Part shown: one piece after another, positions 7,604-14,644 of the stretch
Layout: each line of letters opens with the position of its first letter
How positions within the stretch are numbered: position 1 is the first letter of the stretch
Assembly (NCBI GenBank): GCA_007126175.1
Contig: SLBU01000133.1
Location: forward strand, 1 to 14,686
Direction: 5' to 3'
DNA length: 14,686 nucleotides
DNA from: Kiritimatiellia bacterium
GTDB lineage: Bacteria > Verrucomicrobiota > Kiritimatiellia > UBA8416
The notes under the pieces: model-generated
The model's input: only the letters and a program-made list of their open reading frames with translations
The model's database searches: none
Told to the model about the DNA's origin: nothing
Made by a program: the position numbers and the translations under genes

Positions 7604-8533
7604 TCAATCGCGCAGGGATGCGATCGCCGCATCCAGGCTCGCGCTGTCCTGCACATTCAGTAGCCTGGCTCCTCTGGCAATGCGCTTGATCAAGCCCGTC
7701 AATACCTTGCCGGGGCCACACTCCACAAAACATTCCGCCCCCGCACCTGTCATCGCCCCGACGCCCTCATACCAATGCACAGACTCCGTGACCTGCCGCA
7801 ACATCTCACGGCGAATCGCATCCGCATCGCCATGAAACCTTCCGGTCACATTCGAAACCACCGGAATCGACGGCACCGAGATCACAACATCCGCAAGCAC
7901 CTCTTCGAGCTTCTCGACTGCCGAACGCATCAACGACGAATGAAAAGCCCCCGCTACCTCCAGCACAATCGCCCGCTTGGCACCACGTTCCCTGGCTAGA
8001 AATTCGGCCTTTTCAATGCCTGCTTTCGGCCCCGACAGCACCGTCTGTTCCTCGGCGTTTAAATTTGCCATCTCCACACCGGCCTCCTGGCAAATAACCT
8101 CCAGATCCGAGCGCGACAGCCCCATCACGCTCACCATCCCACCGGGCTGTTCTTCACAGGCCGCCTGCATCGCCGCGCCGCGTACCTGTAAAATCCGTAG
8201 CGTGTCGGCAAAGGTCAGAACGCCGCCCGCATGCAACGCCGACCATTCTCCCAAACTTAACCCCGCCATTGCAACCGGCGCCAAATCCGGCACCAACCCC
8301 TGCAAAATCCGATAACAGGCAACGCTCATCACAAAAATGGCCGGCTGGCAATGATTCGACTTGGTCAATTCTTCCTGCGGCCCCTCGAAGCAAAGCTTCG
8401 ACAACGGATACCCCAACACATCGTCGGCTTCCGCAAATAGCGATCGACATACCGGATATGCCTCAGCCAAATCGCGGCCCATTCCCACAAATTGTGCCCC
8501 TTGCCCCGCAAATACAATTGCCGTGCTGCTCAT
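7604..8533 (-). CDS. fabD: Malonyl CoA-acyl carrier protein transacylase
   Basis: Transfers malonyl from malonyl-CoA to ACP, loading the extender unit for fatty acid synthesis. It has 309 residues, the same as E. coli FabD. The GQGAQ oxyanion segment is at 10-14, the nucleophile is S93 in [15 protein letters not shown]118 lies in QVRGAAMQ, and the catalytic histidine is H198 in AGAFHSSLM. The residue before the nucleophile is leucine, where E. coli and Bacillus enzymes have histidine (GHSLGE). ATG 8533 is supported by GAGGAG about 6 bases upstream. The frame stays open upstream to 8605, but that leader shows no family similarity. It lies 87 bases after fabH, with an inverted repeat in the gap. 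Confidence 0.96.
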   Translation of the reverse strand: MSSTAIVFAGQGAQFVGMGRDLAEAYPVCRSLFAEADDVLGYPLSKLCFEGPQEELTKSNHCQPAIFVMSVACYRILQGLVPDLAPVAMAGLSLGEWSALHAGGVLTFADTLRILQVRGAAMQAACEEQPGGMVSVMGLSRSDLEVICQEAGVEMANLNAEEQTVLSGPKAGIEKAEFLARERGAKRAIVLEVAGAFHSSLMRSAVEKLEEVLADVVISVPSIPVVSNVTGRFHGDADAIRREMLRQVTESVHWYEGVGAMTGAGAECFVECGPGKVLTGLIKRIARGARLLNVQDSASLDAAIASLRD

Positions 8534-8571
8534 ACCTTGCTCCTCTTGCTTGCCTGTACAGACGCCGTGCG

Positions 8572-8594
8572 CATGCACCAGAACCCGGTGCATG
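8572..8594. other. Perfect 8-bp inverted repeat between fabH and fabD
   Basis: CATGCACC (8572-8579) and GGTGCATG (8587-8594) are exact reverse complements around a 7-base loop. It lies in the 87-base fabH-fabD gap, about 40 bases before the fabD start. No T run follows on either strand. Its geometry matches the fabG-acpP element (8-base arms, 7-base loop), but the sequence differs. Confidence 0.55.
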
Positions 8595-8620
8595 ATGCGT
8601 GGCACTTGCCGGGTACAGCG

Positions 8621-9622
8621 TTAATACTCCAACACCATCGCGCCCCAGGTGAAACCACCCCCAAACACCACGATCAACAAAATATCACCGCGCTGGATCC
8701 GCCCATCGCGCACGGCCTCATCCAAGGCAACCGGAACCGTCGCGGCAGTCGTATTCCCGTAACGATCCAGATTCACCACAATCCGGTCCATCGGGATGTC
8801 CACCCGTTCGGAAATTGCCTGGATAATGCGCATATTTGCCTGATGCGGAATCATCCACTTCACGTCCGCGGCCGTCAACCCCACTTTAGCAAGTGCCCCC
8901 TGCCCCGCCTCGGTCATACAACGCACGGCATGCTTGAATACATTATTGCCCGCCATCTTCACCGTATGCTGATGCTCAGCCACCGTCGCATGTGTTGCTG
9001 GCATACGACTGCCGCCGGCCGGAATCATCAGCAAATCCCCCAAGCTGCCATCCGCCCCGGATACCGTCGCCATAATCCCGCGATGCGTTCCCGTCGGCTT
9101 CAGCACAAAGGCCCCGGCACCATCACCGAAAAGAATGCAGGTGCCCCGGTCGGACCAGTCTGTCACGGCACTCATTTTGTCGGCCCCAACCACGAGAGCA
9201 TTCCGATAAAGCCCACTTTGGAGCATTGCCCGGGCGGTCTCCAGACTATACAGGAACCCCGAACAAGCCGCCGAAAGATCGTAGCAAAGCGCCCCCTTTG
9301 CACCAATGGCACTTTGCACGAGACAAGCGGTACTCGGGAAAAGCATATCGGGAGTACTCGTGCCCACAATAATCAACTCCACCTCATCCGCCGCCATCCC
9401 AGCATCGGCCAACGCCACTCGCGCTGCAGCCGCAGCCATATCCGAGGTGGCCTCGTCGGTACGGGCAATCCGGCGCTCACGCATGCCCGTGCGCGCCGCT
9501 ATCCACTCATCGCTCGTGTCAACCATGCGCTCCAACTCGGCATTCGTCAATACACGCTCTGGCAGATAGGCACCCGTCCCCGCAATCATTACACGCACTT
9601 CTTTTTCGCGATCGTCAATCAT
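8621..9622 (-). CDS. fabH: 3-oxoacyl-[acyl-carrier-protein] synthase III
   Basis: Starts fatty acid chains by condensing acetyl-CoA, or another primer CoA, with malonyl-ACP. It has 333 residues, against about 317 in E. coli. The catalytic triad is C120 in LSAACSGFLY, H260 in IPHQANMRI and N290 in RYGNTTAATVP, and the C-terminus has the typical FGGGFTWG motif. ATG 9622 forms an ATGA overlap with the plsX stop and has GAGG about 5 bases upstream, so coupled translation is likely. An internal ATG at 9589 would give MIAGTGAYLP, closer to usual FabH N-termini, so the first 11 residues may not be translated. Primer specificity (acetyl or branched) cannot be judged from sequence alone. Confidence 0.96.
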   Translation of the reverse strand: MIDDREKEVRVMIAGTGAYLPERVLTNAELERMVDTSDEWIAARTGMRERRIARTDEATSDMAAAAARVALADAGMAADEVELIIVGTSTPDMLFPSTACLVQSAIGAKGALCYDLSAACSGFLYSLETARAMLQSGLYRNALVVGADKMSAVTDWSDRGTCILFGDGAGAFVLKPTGTHRGIMATVSGADGSLGDLLMIPAGGSRMPATHATVAEHQHTVKMAGNNVFKHAVRCMTEAGQGALAKVGLTAADVKWMIPHQANMRIIQAISERVDIPMDRIVVNLDRYGNTTAATVPVALDEAVRDGRIQRGDILLIVVFGGGFTWGAMVLEY

Positions 9623-10623
9623 GTCGCCTCATTCAGCTTTGCCACACCGCGCACGATGTCATCATTCACATGGCACTGCACCGCCTCTGCCGCCACCCGA
9701 ATTGCATGAAAAATGGCATGCCGCGAGGAACCTCCATGGGCAATAATGCATACCCCGTTTACGCCCAGCAACGGCGCACCACCATACATTTCCGGATCCA
9801 ACTGTTTTTTCAGGGCACGAAACGCGCCCTTCAGCAATAGGCACGCTGCCTTACGAATCGGATTGGCCGTCAGCTCCCGCTTGAGCCAGCGCGTAAAAGC
9901 CGTCGCAGCACTTTCGCTCGTTTTCAGAACGATATTCCCCACAAAACCATCGCAGACCACAACATCAACATCACCCTCGAAAAGGTCACGCCCCTCTACG
10001 TTGCCCCTGAAGTTCAGCTCAGAATGCTGCAAGGCGGCATGCGTCTTCTTCGTGACATCGTTGCCCTTGCTTTCCTCGCCACCAATACTCAGCAAACCGA
10101 CTACCGGATTCTGCTGACCAATGATCCGATGCGAATAGGCACTCCCCATCACCGCAAATTGCGTCAACTGTTTGGGGGAACAATCCGTGTTGGCACCAGC
10201 ATCCAACAGGACGACAGGCATCTTCTGGGTCGGCATGACCGTCGCAATCGCAGGACGATCCACGCCCGGCAACGTACGCAACTTCAATGTCGAGGCCGCC
10301 ACAGCCGCCCCGGTATTCCCGGCCGACATCACCGCATCGGCCAGACCATCGCGCACCAACTCCACCGCTCGGCCAATCGATGAATCCTTTTTCCGCCGGA
10401 CGGCCTGGGCCGGGGTTTCCCCCATCCCCACAACCTCCGACGCATGCCGGATCTCGATCTTTCCCTGGTCACCACCACAGACGGACAACTCGGCGCGTAT
10501 CGCCGCCTCGTCTCCCACCAGAATCAAGGCCGTAATATTTGCCAGTGAAGCTGCCTGCACGGCACCGGCAACGACCTCGCGGGGCGCGAAGTCGCCCCCC
10601 ATCGCATCAATCGCTATGCGCAT
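9619..10623 (-). CDS. plsX: Phosphate acyltransferase PlsX
   Basis: Converts acyl-ACP and phosphate to acyl-phosphate, the donor used by PlsY in the first step of phospholipid synthesis; a soluble enzyme that associates with the membrane. It has 334 residues, the normal length. Conserved segments include AIDAMGGDFAP at 4-14, ETPAQAVRRKKDSS near 69-82, SAGNTGA at 100-106, LDAGANTDC at 140-148 and GFVGNIVLK further on. ATG 10623 has AGGG about 8 bases upstream. It follows rpmF by 12 bases and overlaps fabH by four, the standard rpmF-plsX-fabH arrangement of many bacteria. Confidence 0.96.
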   Translation of the reverse strand: MRIAIDAMGGDFAPREVVAGAVQAASLANITALILVGDEAAIRAELSVCGGDQGKIEIRHASEVVGMGETPAQAVRRKKDSSIGRAVELVRDGLADAVMSAGNTGAAVAASTLKLRTLPGVDRPAIATVMPTQKMPVVLLDAGANTDCSPKQLTQFAVMGSAYSHRIIGQQNPVVGLLSIGGEESKGNDVTKKTHAALQHSELNFRGNVEGRDLFEGDVDVVVCDGFVGNIVLKTSESAATAFTRWLKRELTANPIRKAACLLLKGAFRALKKQLDPEMYGGAPLLGVNGVCIIAHGGSSRHAIFHAIRVAAEAVQCHVNDDIVRGVAKLNEAT

Positions 10624-10635
10624 GATGGACCCTGC

Positions 10636-10818
10636 TTATTCTGCTGCCACGGTCAAAACCTGCACACCGCGATACTGCCCACAAGCCTTGCACACACGGT
10701 GCGGCTGGGCGGGGGCCCCACATGCGACACAAGCCTGAGAAGCACGCACAACCGAAGCATGCGACCCCTTCCGCGCACGGCATTTGCGCTTCGACGATTT
10801 CCTTTTTGGCACTGCCAT
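10636..10818 (-). CDS. rpmF: 50S ribosomal protein L32
   Basis: Small basic protein of the large ribosomal subunit, 60 residues. The N-terminus MAVPKRKSSKRKCRARKGSH is diagnostic. The zinc-ribbon form is seen, with C30-x2-C33 and C43-x2-C46. ATG 10818 has AAGGAG about 8 bases upstream. It lies 15 bases after the yceD/DUF177 gene and 12 before plsX, a widely conserved pairing. A four-cysteine L32 implies zinc dependence; no cysteine-free paralogue is visible in this window. Confidence 0.97.
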   Translation of the reverse strand: MAVPKRKSSKRKCRARKGSHASVVRASQACVACGAPAQPHRVCKACGQYRGVQVLTVAAE

Positions 10819-10833
10819 AACGCTACTCCTTTC

Positions 10834-11289
10834 CTATCCTAAACGATCTAAAGCTCCCCACCGTACATCCGCAGGAGGCTTGCAACCGCAGACCTCCTCG
10901 TTCAAATTTGCGCCACATTGCGCACACAGCCCCTTACACGATTCCGCACAAACGGGATACGACGGAAAAGCGAGGAGCATAGACTCTCTGATATCGTCGG
11001 TCAAGTCCACAGATTCAGGCATGGGATCAAGCGCCAAATCATAGTGGTAGCGCACATTCTCCAATACGCCGGTGAACGTGCAGTCGCAACGCCGACAGCG
11101 CATCTCCAGGCTTGCAGAGAGCGTACCATCCACCAACAATTCCTGATCCACAATCTGGCAATGCAGTTCGCTATGCACCGGTCCCGTGCAGCGGACCGGA
11201 TCCTCCGCATGACAACCCAATGCCGATTCCGGAACCTCCCCCGACACATCCAGGCCATCCGGCCCGATATCCGCCAAGCCAATGATCAT
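10834..11289 (-). CDS. yceD: DUF177/YceD family protein
   Basis: A 151-residue member of the family encoded next to rpmF in many bacteria. In plants and bacteria the family has been tied to 23S rRNA accumulation, but its biochemical role is poorly defined. Conserved features are the C65-x2-C68 knuckle (MRCRRCDCTF), an acidic middle (DLTDDIRE near 95-102), and the C-terminal cysteine cluster LCAQCGANLN (121-130) with C134 and C136. The last residues, VRWGALDRL, match the usual family ending. ATG 11289 overlaps the coaD stop as ATGA and has GGGAG about 5 bases upstream. The many cysteines suggest metal binding. Confidence 0.9.
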   Translation of the reverse strand: MIIGLADIGPDGLDVSGEVPESALGCHAEDPVRCTGPVHSELHCQIVDQELLVDGTLSASLEMRCRRCDCTFTGVLENVRYHYDLALDPMPESVDLTDDIRESMLLAFPSYPVCAESCKGLCAQCGANLNEEVCGCKPPADVRWGALDRLG

Positions 11290-11783
11290 AAGCTCCCTCC
11301 CGAAAAACGCGCATGCAACGCTAACACAACCTCCGGCGGAACAAAATCGTCCACCGCACCACCAAAACTTGCCACTTCCTTCACCGTGCTCGAACTCACA
11401 TAACTGTGATTCTCCTTTGGCATCATGAACAACGTCTCGATCTCGCCCGCCAGCTTGCGGTTCGTCAAGGCCATCTGGAATTCATACTCGAAATCCGAAT
11501 AGGCCCGCAATCCCCGGATCAGCACCCGCGAACCGCGCGTGCGCGCGTAATCGATCAACAACCCATCAAACAGATCCACCTCGACATTATCCAACTCTAG
11601 GCGTTGCACAATATCCCGGATCATGCCCGCACGTGCCTGCGCACCGAACAGCGGTGCCTTATGCCCCCCCGAGGAGACCGCCACAATCAAACGATCAAAC
11701 AACTCACTACAGCGCAGCACCAAATCGAGGTGTCCAAACGTAATCGGGTCAAAGGTTCCCGCATATATTGCCAACCTCGTCAT
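11286..11783 (-). CDS. coaD: Phosphopantetheine adenylyltransferase
   Basis: Transfers AMP from ATP to 4'-phosphopantetheine to make dephospho-CoA, the penultimate step of CoA synthesis, in the cytosol. It has 165 residues, the typical size. The nucleotidyltransferase signature is GTFDPITFGHLD at 9-20 with H18 in the HxGH-like position. K42 (GGHKAPLF), R90 and R93 (LIRGLRAYSDFEYE) and the SSSTVKE motif at 130-136 are all in place. ATG 11783 overlaps the rsmD stop as ATGA, and its own stop overlaps the yceD start the same way. The rsmD-coaD pair is common in bacteria. Its place in this operon links CoA supply to ACP and fatty acid synthesis. Confidence 0.96.
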   Translation of the reverse strand: MTRLAIYAGTFDPITFGHLDLVLRCSELFDRLIVAVSSGGHKAPLFGAQARAGMIRDIVQRLELDNVEVDLFDGLLIDYARTRGSRVLIRGLRAYSDFEYEFQMALTNRKLAGEIETLFMMPKENHSYVSSSTVKEVASFGGAVDDFVPPEVVLALHARFSGGSL

Positions 11784-12346
11784 TTCTGTCCCTTCATACG
11801 GAAAAATCGCAACATCGAACTACCATACCGACGCTCGCGCAACATATCCCACGCCGGATGCTCCGGCGCCGCCTCATCCGCCCCCTGCTCCAGCACCATA
11901 AGCCCCCCTGCCCGCAGAAGGGGCGAGCCCGCCAGCAGCGGCAACACCGTTTCCGCCTCATTCCGGTTGCGCGCATACGGCGGATCCGCATACACAATAT
12001 CAAATTGCCCTGCTTGCTCCTGCCGGAAAAACGCCACGGCATTCATACAACGCGGCTCCAGCGTAACACCACCATCCGCATCTGCCAAGTCGCGAACATT
12101 CCGCTCCAACACACTGAATATTCGACGGTTGCCCTCCACCCAGCACACGCGGGCCGCCCCACGACTCCAAGCCTCAATCCCAACACTGCCCGTGCCCGCA
12201 TACAGATCCAAAAAGCTGCAGCCCGGCAGTGCGTCCGCCAGTGCCGAAAACAACGCCTCACGCACACGATCCTGGGTAGGACGCAGAACGGCGGCCTGCA
12301 CCGACTGCAGCCGCCGTCCGCGAAACATGCCGCCCGTAATGCGCAC
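11780..12346 (-). CDS. rsmD: 16S rRNA (guanine(966)-N(2))-methyltransferase
   Basis: SAM-dependent enzyme that methylates G966 of 16S rRNA in the 30S subunit. It has 188 residues, the usual length. The N-terminal MRITGGMFRGRRL and RPTQDRVREALF (22-33) are family hallmarks. The SAM-binding loop is FLDLYAGTGSVGIEA (45-59), and the catalytic DPPY is at 121-124. The start is GTG at 12346, where MRITGG begins as in relatives; its ribosome-binding site is weak (GAAGAG about 8 bases upstream), and translation may depend on the preceding gene, whose stop is only 4 bases away. Confidence 0.94.
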   Translation of the reverse strand: MRITGGMFRGRRLQSVQAAVLRPTQDRVREALFSALADALPGCSFLDLYAGTGSVGIEAWSRGAARVCWVEGNRRIFSVLERNVRDLADADGGVTLEPRCMNAVAFFRQEQAGQFDIVYADPPYARNRNEAETVLPLLAGSPLLRAGGLMVLEQGADEAAPEHPAWDMLRERRYGSSMLRFFRMKGQK

Positions 12347-12350
12347 GCCC

Positions 12351-13355
12351 TTAGCTCTTCACCCAGCGCTGGCGCGACATCAGGAAATCCAGATACTGCG
12401 CACGCTCATACATCACCGGATTCCCCTCGAACTTCGCCTGGCTCAGTGTACCCTGGAAGTCTGCCACCTTCGTATAATTGTGCCCATCCATCCACTCCGA
12501 CACACCACTGACCAGCGACGTCAGATGCCCGATGCCATTGCGGAATAACGTTGAAGCCACTTGCACAACCGACGCCCCCGCCAACAGGCACTTCACCACA
12601 TCGCGTGCTTCCATCACCCCCGTATTCGCTGCCATATCCAAACCCGTGCGCCCATACAGCAACGCAATCCAACGCAATGGCACCCGCATCTCCGCCGCCG
12701 TGCTGTAAGTCATCTCATGCAGCACCTCTTCACGATCCGGATCAATCTCCGGCTGCAGAAAACGGTTGAACATCACCACCCCGTTTACCCCGACACCCTC
12801 CAACTGCTGAATCAAATTCCCTACAGACGTGTAAAACGGACTGATCTTTACCGCAATCGGCAGCGAGACCTCCTGCCTGACACTTGCAACAATATCGAGC
12901 ATCGCCTTCTCGACATCTGCCCCCGCACGGTTCATGTCCGCTTCAACACTATAATAGTTCAACTCCAGCGCATTCACCCCCGTATCCGCCAACTGCTTCG
13001 CATACTTTACCCAACTACCCTGCGAGACCGCATTCAAACTGCCAATCAACGGCATCTGCGTCGCCGCACGGCTGCGCTCCACCCAGAACAAATGCTCTTT
13101 CGCCTCACCATGCGAAATCGCCGGAAAATACGACAGCGCTTCGGCATACGACTCCGCCCCTTGCGACAAGGCCTCATCCAACTGCCCGATCTCATGCCGG
13201 ATCTGCTCCTCGAACAAAGAGCGAATCACCAGCGCACCAGCACCCGCTTCCTCTGCCGCCACAATGTTGTCTACCTTGCTAGATAGCGCACTGGCCGCCA
13301 CCACAACCGGGTTCTTCAGTTCAAGCCCCATATATTTCGTCGACAAGTCCGCCAT
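12351..13355 (-). CDS. Dihydroorotate dehydrogenase-like flavoprotein
   Basis: A 334-residue FMN-type TIM barrel of the DHOD-like family (PRK07565 type), not certainly the pyrimidine enzyme. Visible features are the N-terminal MADLSTKYMGLELKNPVVVA, SLFEEQIRHE at 46-55, ESYAEALSYFP at 68-78, ALELNYYSVEAD at 129-140 and AVKISPFYTSVGNL at 168-181, where K170 is the expected flavin-contacting lysine. The Asn-rich NxSSPNxPG loop of true PyrD with its catalytic Cys or Ser is not recognisable. ATG 13355 has GGAG about 9 bases upstream; a longer in-frame reading to 13394 lacks family similarity. It is the first gene of the operon leading to rsmD and the fab genes, 4 bases ahead of rsmD. The natural substrate is not known to me. 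Confidence 0.85.
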   Translation of the reverse strand: MADLSTKYMGLELKNPVVVAASALSSKVDNIVAAEEAGAGALVIRSLFEEQIRHEIGQLDEALSQGAESYAEALSYFPAISHGEAKEHLFWVERSRAATQMPLIGSLNAVSQGSWVKYAKQLADTGVNALELNYYSVEADMNRAGADVEKAMLDIVASVRQEVSLPIAVKISPFYTSVGNLIQQLEGVGVNGVVMFNRFLQPEIDPDREEVLHEMTYSTAAEMRVPLRWIALLYGRTGLDMAANTGVMEARDVVKCLLAGASVVQVASTLFRNGIGHLTSLVSGVSEWMDGHNYTKVADFQGTLSQAKFEGNPVMYERAQYLDFLMSRQRWVKS

Positions 13356-13740
13356 TACTTCTCTCTCCTGACTTGATGGGCTGGTTATTCCCAATGCCCC
13401 AGTTCGTGATTATCTTCTGTTCGGTTTGCGCACCATTACCGACGCATTCCGATTCCCTCATGCACTATTGCTACCACATCCCCAAGCACAGATCACAGGA
13501 AAAAGTGTGATTCCATCGAAAACTTTTGTGCAGAATGCGCACAGCGCATATGCCGTACGCCAAGCACGCACCCCCCGTACGGCGCAGGCTCCCGTTAGGC
13601 CCCCCCTCTTCCCGTAAACCGAACCCGCAGAACAGCAAAAACAAAAACTTGTTGCAGCGAGTTGACCAGTCCTCTTATGCTCGCAGTCAGGTGCAGGATG
13701 CGCCGCAACGATACACACACAACAACAGGAGACGACTGCT
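13356..13740. other. 385-base divergent intergenic region
   Basis: This gap separates the leftward DHOD-rsmD-fab operon from rightward fucU and should carry promoters for both. A weak candidate for fucU is TTGCAG (13652-13657) with TATGCT (13676-13681) 18 bases on. TTGACC (13662-13667) lacks a partner at the right distance. For the operon, GATAAT on the minus strand (13414-13409) could be a -10, but no convincing -35 is seen. A C7 run lies at 13600-13606 and an A-rich patch at 13635-13647. One inverted repeat is listed separately. No coding sequence is supported here. Confidence 0.5.
13552..13583. promoter_or_regulatory. Inverted repeat in divergent region, possible operator
   Basis: GCCGTACG (13552-13559) and CGTACGGC (13576-13583) are exact reverse complements, 16 bases apart. 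Each arm also contains the self-complementary core CGTACG. The site lies between the two divergent genes, where a regulator could act on either. Spaced palindromic cores would suit a dimer of dimers, while an RNA hairpin with a 16-base loop is the alternative. No regulator gene lies in the window to pair with it. Confidence 0.35.
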
Positions 13741-14172
13741 ATGCTAAAGGGAATATCACCAATAGTGTCACCGGAATTGCTCATGGCGCTCGCCCGCATG
13801 GGCCATGGCGACGAAATCGTACTTGCCGACGCCCATTTCCCAGCCGAAAGCTTCAACGATTATGTCATCCGCGCCGACGGACTGCGCATCCCCGACCTGC
13901 TCGATGCCATCATCCCCCTCTTCGAACTCGATAGCTACGTCGAATGTCCCCTCATCATGATGGCCGTCCTCGAAGGCGACACCCTCGACCCCCAAGTCGA
14001 AAAAGCCTATATGGCCGCAGTCCAGAAACACGTACCCGATGCCGTCGCCCCCGCCCGCATCGAGCGTTTCGCATTCTACGAACGCACCAAAAAGGCCTAT
14101 GCCGTCGTCATGACCGGCGAACTCGCCAAATACGGCAACCTCATCCTCAAAAAAGGTGTCACCCCCTGCTAA
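13741..14172 (+). CDS. fucU: RbsD/FucU family protein, probable L-fucose mutarotase
   Basis: A 143-residue member of the RbsD/FucU pyranose mutarotase family, which interconverts alpha and beta anomers of L-fucose (FucU) or ring forms of ribose (RbsD). The N-terminus [20 protein letters not shown], the catalytic H22 in GHGD and D30 in ADAHFP, and the C-terminal [10 protein letters not shown] place it with FucU rather than RbsD. ATG 13741 has AGGAG about 10 bases upstream. It stands alone on the plus strand; the facing minus-strand gene ends 10 bases away and is itself a remnant of a sugar isomerase. A role in deoxysugar breakdown is therefore likely, though no fucose isomerase, kinase or aldolase lies in view. 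Confidence 0.92.
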   Translation: MLKGISPIVSPELLMALARMGHGDEIVLADAHFPAESFNDYVIRADGLRIPDLLDAIIPLFELDSYVECPLIMMAVLEGDTLDPQVEKAYMAAVQKHVPDAVAPARIERFAFYERTKKAYAVVMTGELAKYGNLILKKGVTPC

Positions 14173-14182
14173 TGCCGCCCAG

Positions 14183-14413
14183 TTAGATCCCTTTTGTGCG
14201 CAAGAAATCGAAGCTGGATTTCAGGCAGTCAAACGGGTCGCGAAAACATTGATCCTGCTCAACGGCATACCACTTTACACCGACCTCCACAGCGGAAAGC
14301 TGCACGGCGGGATAGCCGATATCCGCAATCTTCTTCAGGCTAGCAGCAAAATCAGCGACGGTCTTGGTGAACGCACGTACGGTGAACATCTGCGCAGCAA
14401 TCTGAGTCGACAT
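14183..14413 (-). pseudogene. Sugar phosphate isomerase/epimerase remnant with in-frame internal deletion
   Basis: A 76-codon open frame. Residues 1-42 (MSTQIAAQMFTVRAFTK onwards to IGYPAVQLSAV) match the start of the xylose isomerase-like TIM barrel family (COG1082), which is normally about 250-290 residues. Residues from about 45 on (VKWYAVEQDQC then DPFDCLKSSFDFLR) resemble the last strand and helix of the same family, where an EQD motif precedes the terminal helix. The barrel middle, including the metal-binding residues, is missing, yet the frame is open across the joint. ATG 14413 has GGAG about 10 bases upstream, so the remnant could still be translated. It converges on fucU with 10 bases between stops. 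A small functional protein or an assembly collapse are alternatives. Confidence 0.7.
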
Positions 14414-14591
14414 AATCAAAACTCTCCATACATATCATTACGTTTACATCCGCGCTTTTACCATCACGCAAGATGGCATTGCAAAAGCAATCTAAAGGGG
14501 CTGGCCCCTATAGCTGGTAGGCATGACTCCCAGCGGCCTAAAGATTACTTTTCAAGGCATGAAAACTATTCACAGAAAAGCCCTAAACTGC

Positions 14592-14607
14592 GTGCAAATA
14601 TTTGCAC
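14592..14607. promoter_or_regulatory. Perfect 16-base palindrome, operator-like
   Basis: GTGCAAATATTTGCAC reads the same on both strands over all 16 bases, with no spacer. This is the shape of a dimeric repressor or activator site. It lies about 180 bases upstream of the isomerase remnant start, and may serve that promoter or a gene beyond the right edge. I do not recognise the half-site GTGCAAAT as belonging to a specific regulator family. Confidence 0.5.
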
Positions 14608-14621
14608 AACGGCCATGCCCT

Positions 14622-14644
14622 GGGAACGCCACGCTCCAGCGTGG
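14622..14644. repeat. REP-like palindromic element
   Basis: GGGAACGCCACGCT runs into a perfect inverted repeat, CCACGCT (14629-14635) and AGCGTGG (14638-14644), with two bases between. This GGGAACGCCACGCTCCAGCGTGG layout resembles dispersed intergenic palindromes I recall from several environmental bacterial genomes. Only one copy is visible here, so its repeat status is inferred. Confidence 0.4.

Noticed and set aside
7575..7733. N-terminal extension of FabG upstream of ATG 7574
   Set aside because: The extra residues overlap the 3' end of fabD in another frame and precede a good GGAGG at the family-typical start.
8492..9709. 405-codon plus-strand open frame over fabH and fabD
   Set aside because: It is antisense to clear fabH with all catalytic residues. 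The translation is rich in His, Arg and Pro without domain features, as expected from reading the opposite strand of GC-rich genes.
11604..12548. 314-codon plus-strand open frame over coaD, rsmD and the DHOD-like gene
   Set aside because: It spans three well-supported minus-strand genes and has no domain features of its own.
13662..13690. Promoter for fucU using TTGACC as the -35 box
   Set aside because: The bases 16-18 positions downstream do not resemble a -10 box, so only a weaker alternative is mentioned in the intergenic entry.
14426..14445. LacI/CcpA-like operator around TTACGTTTACATCC
   Set aside because: One half resembles GTTTACA but the other half does not mirror it; too many mismatches for a convincing site.
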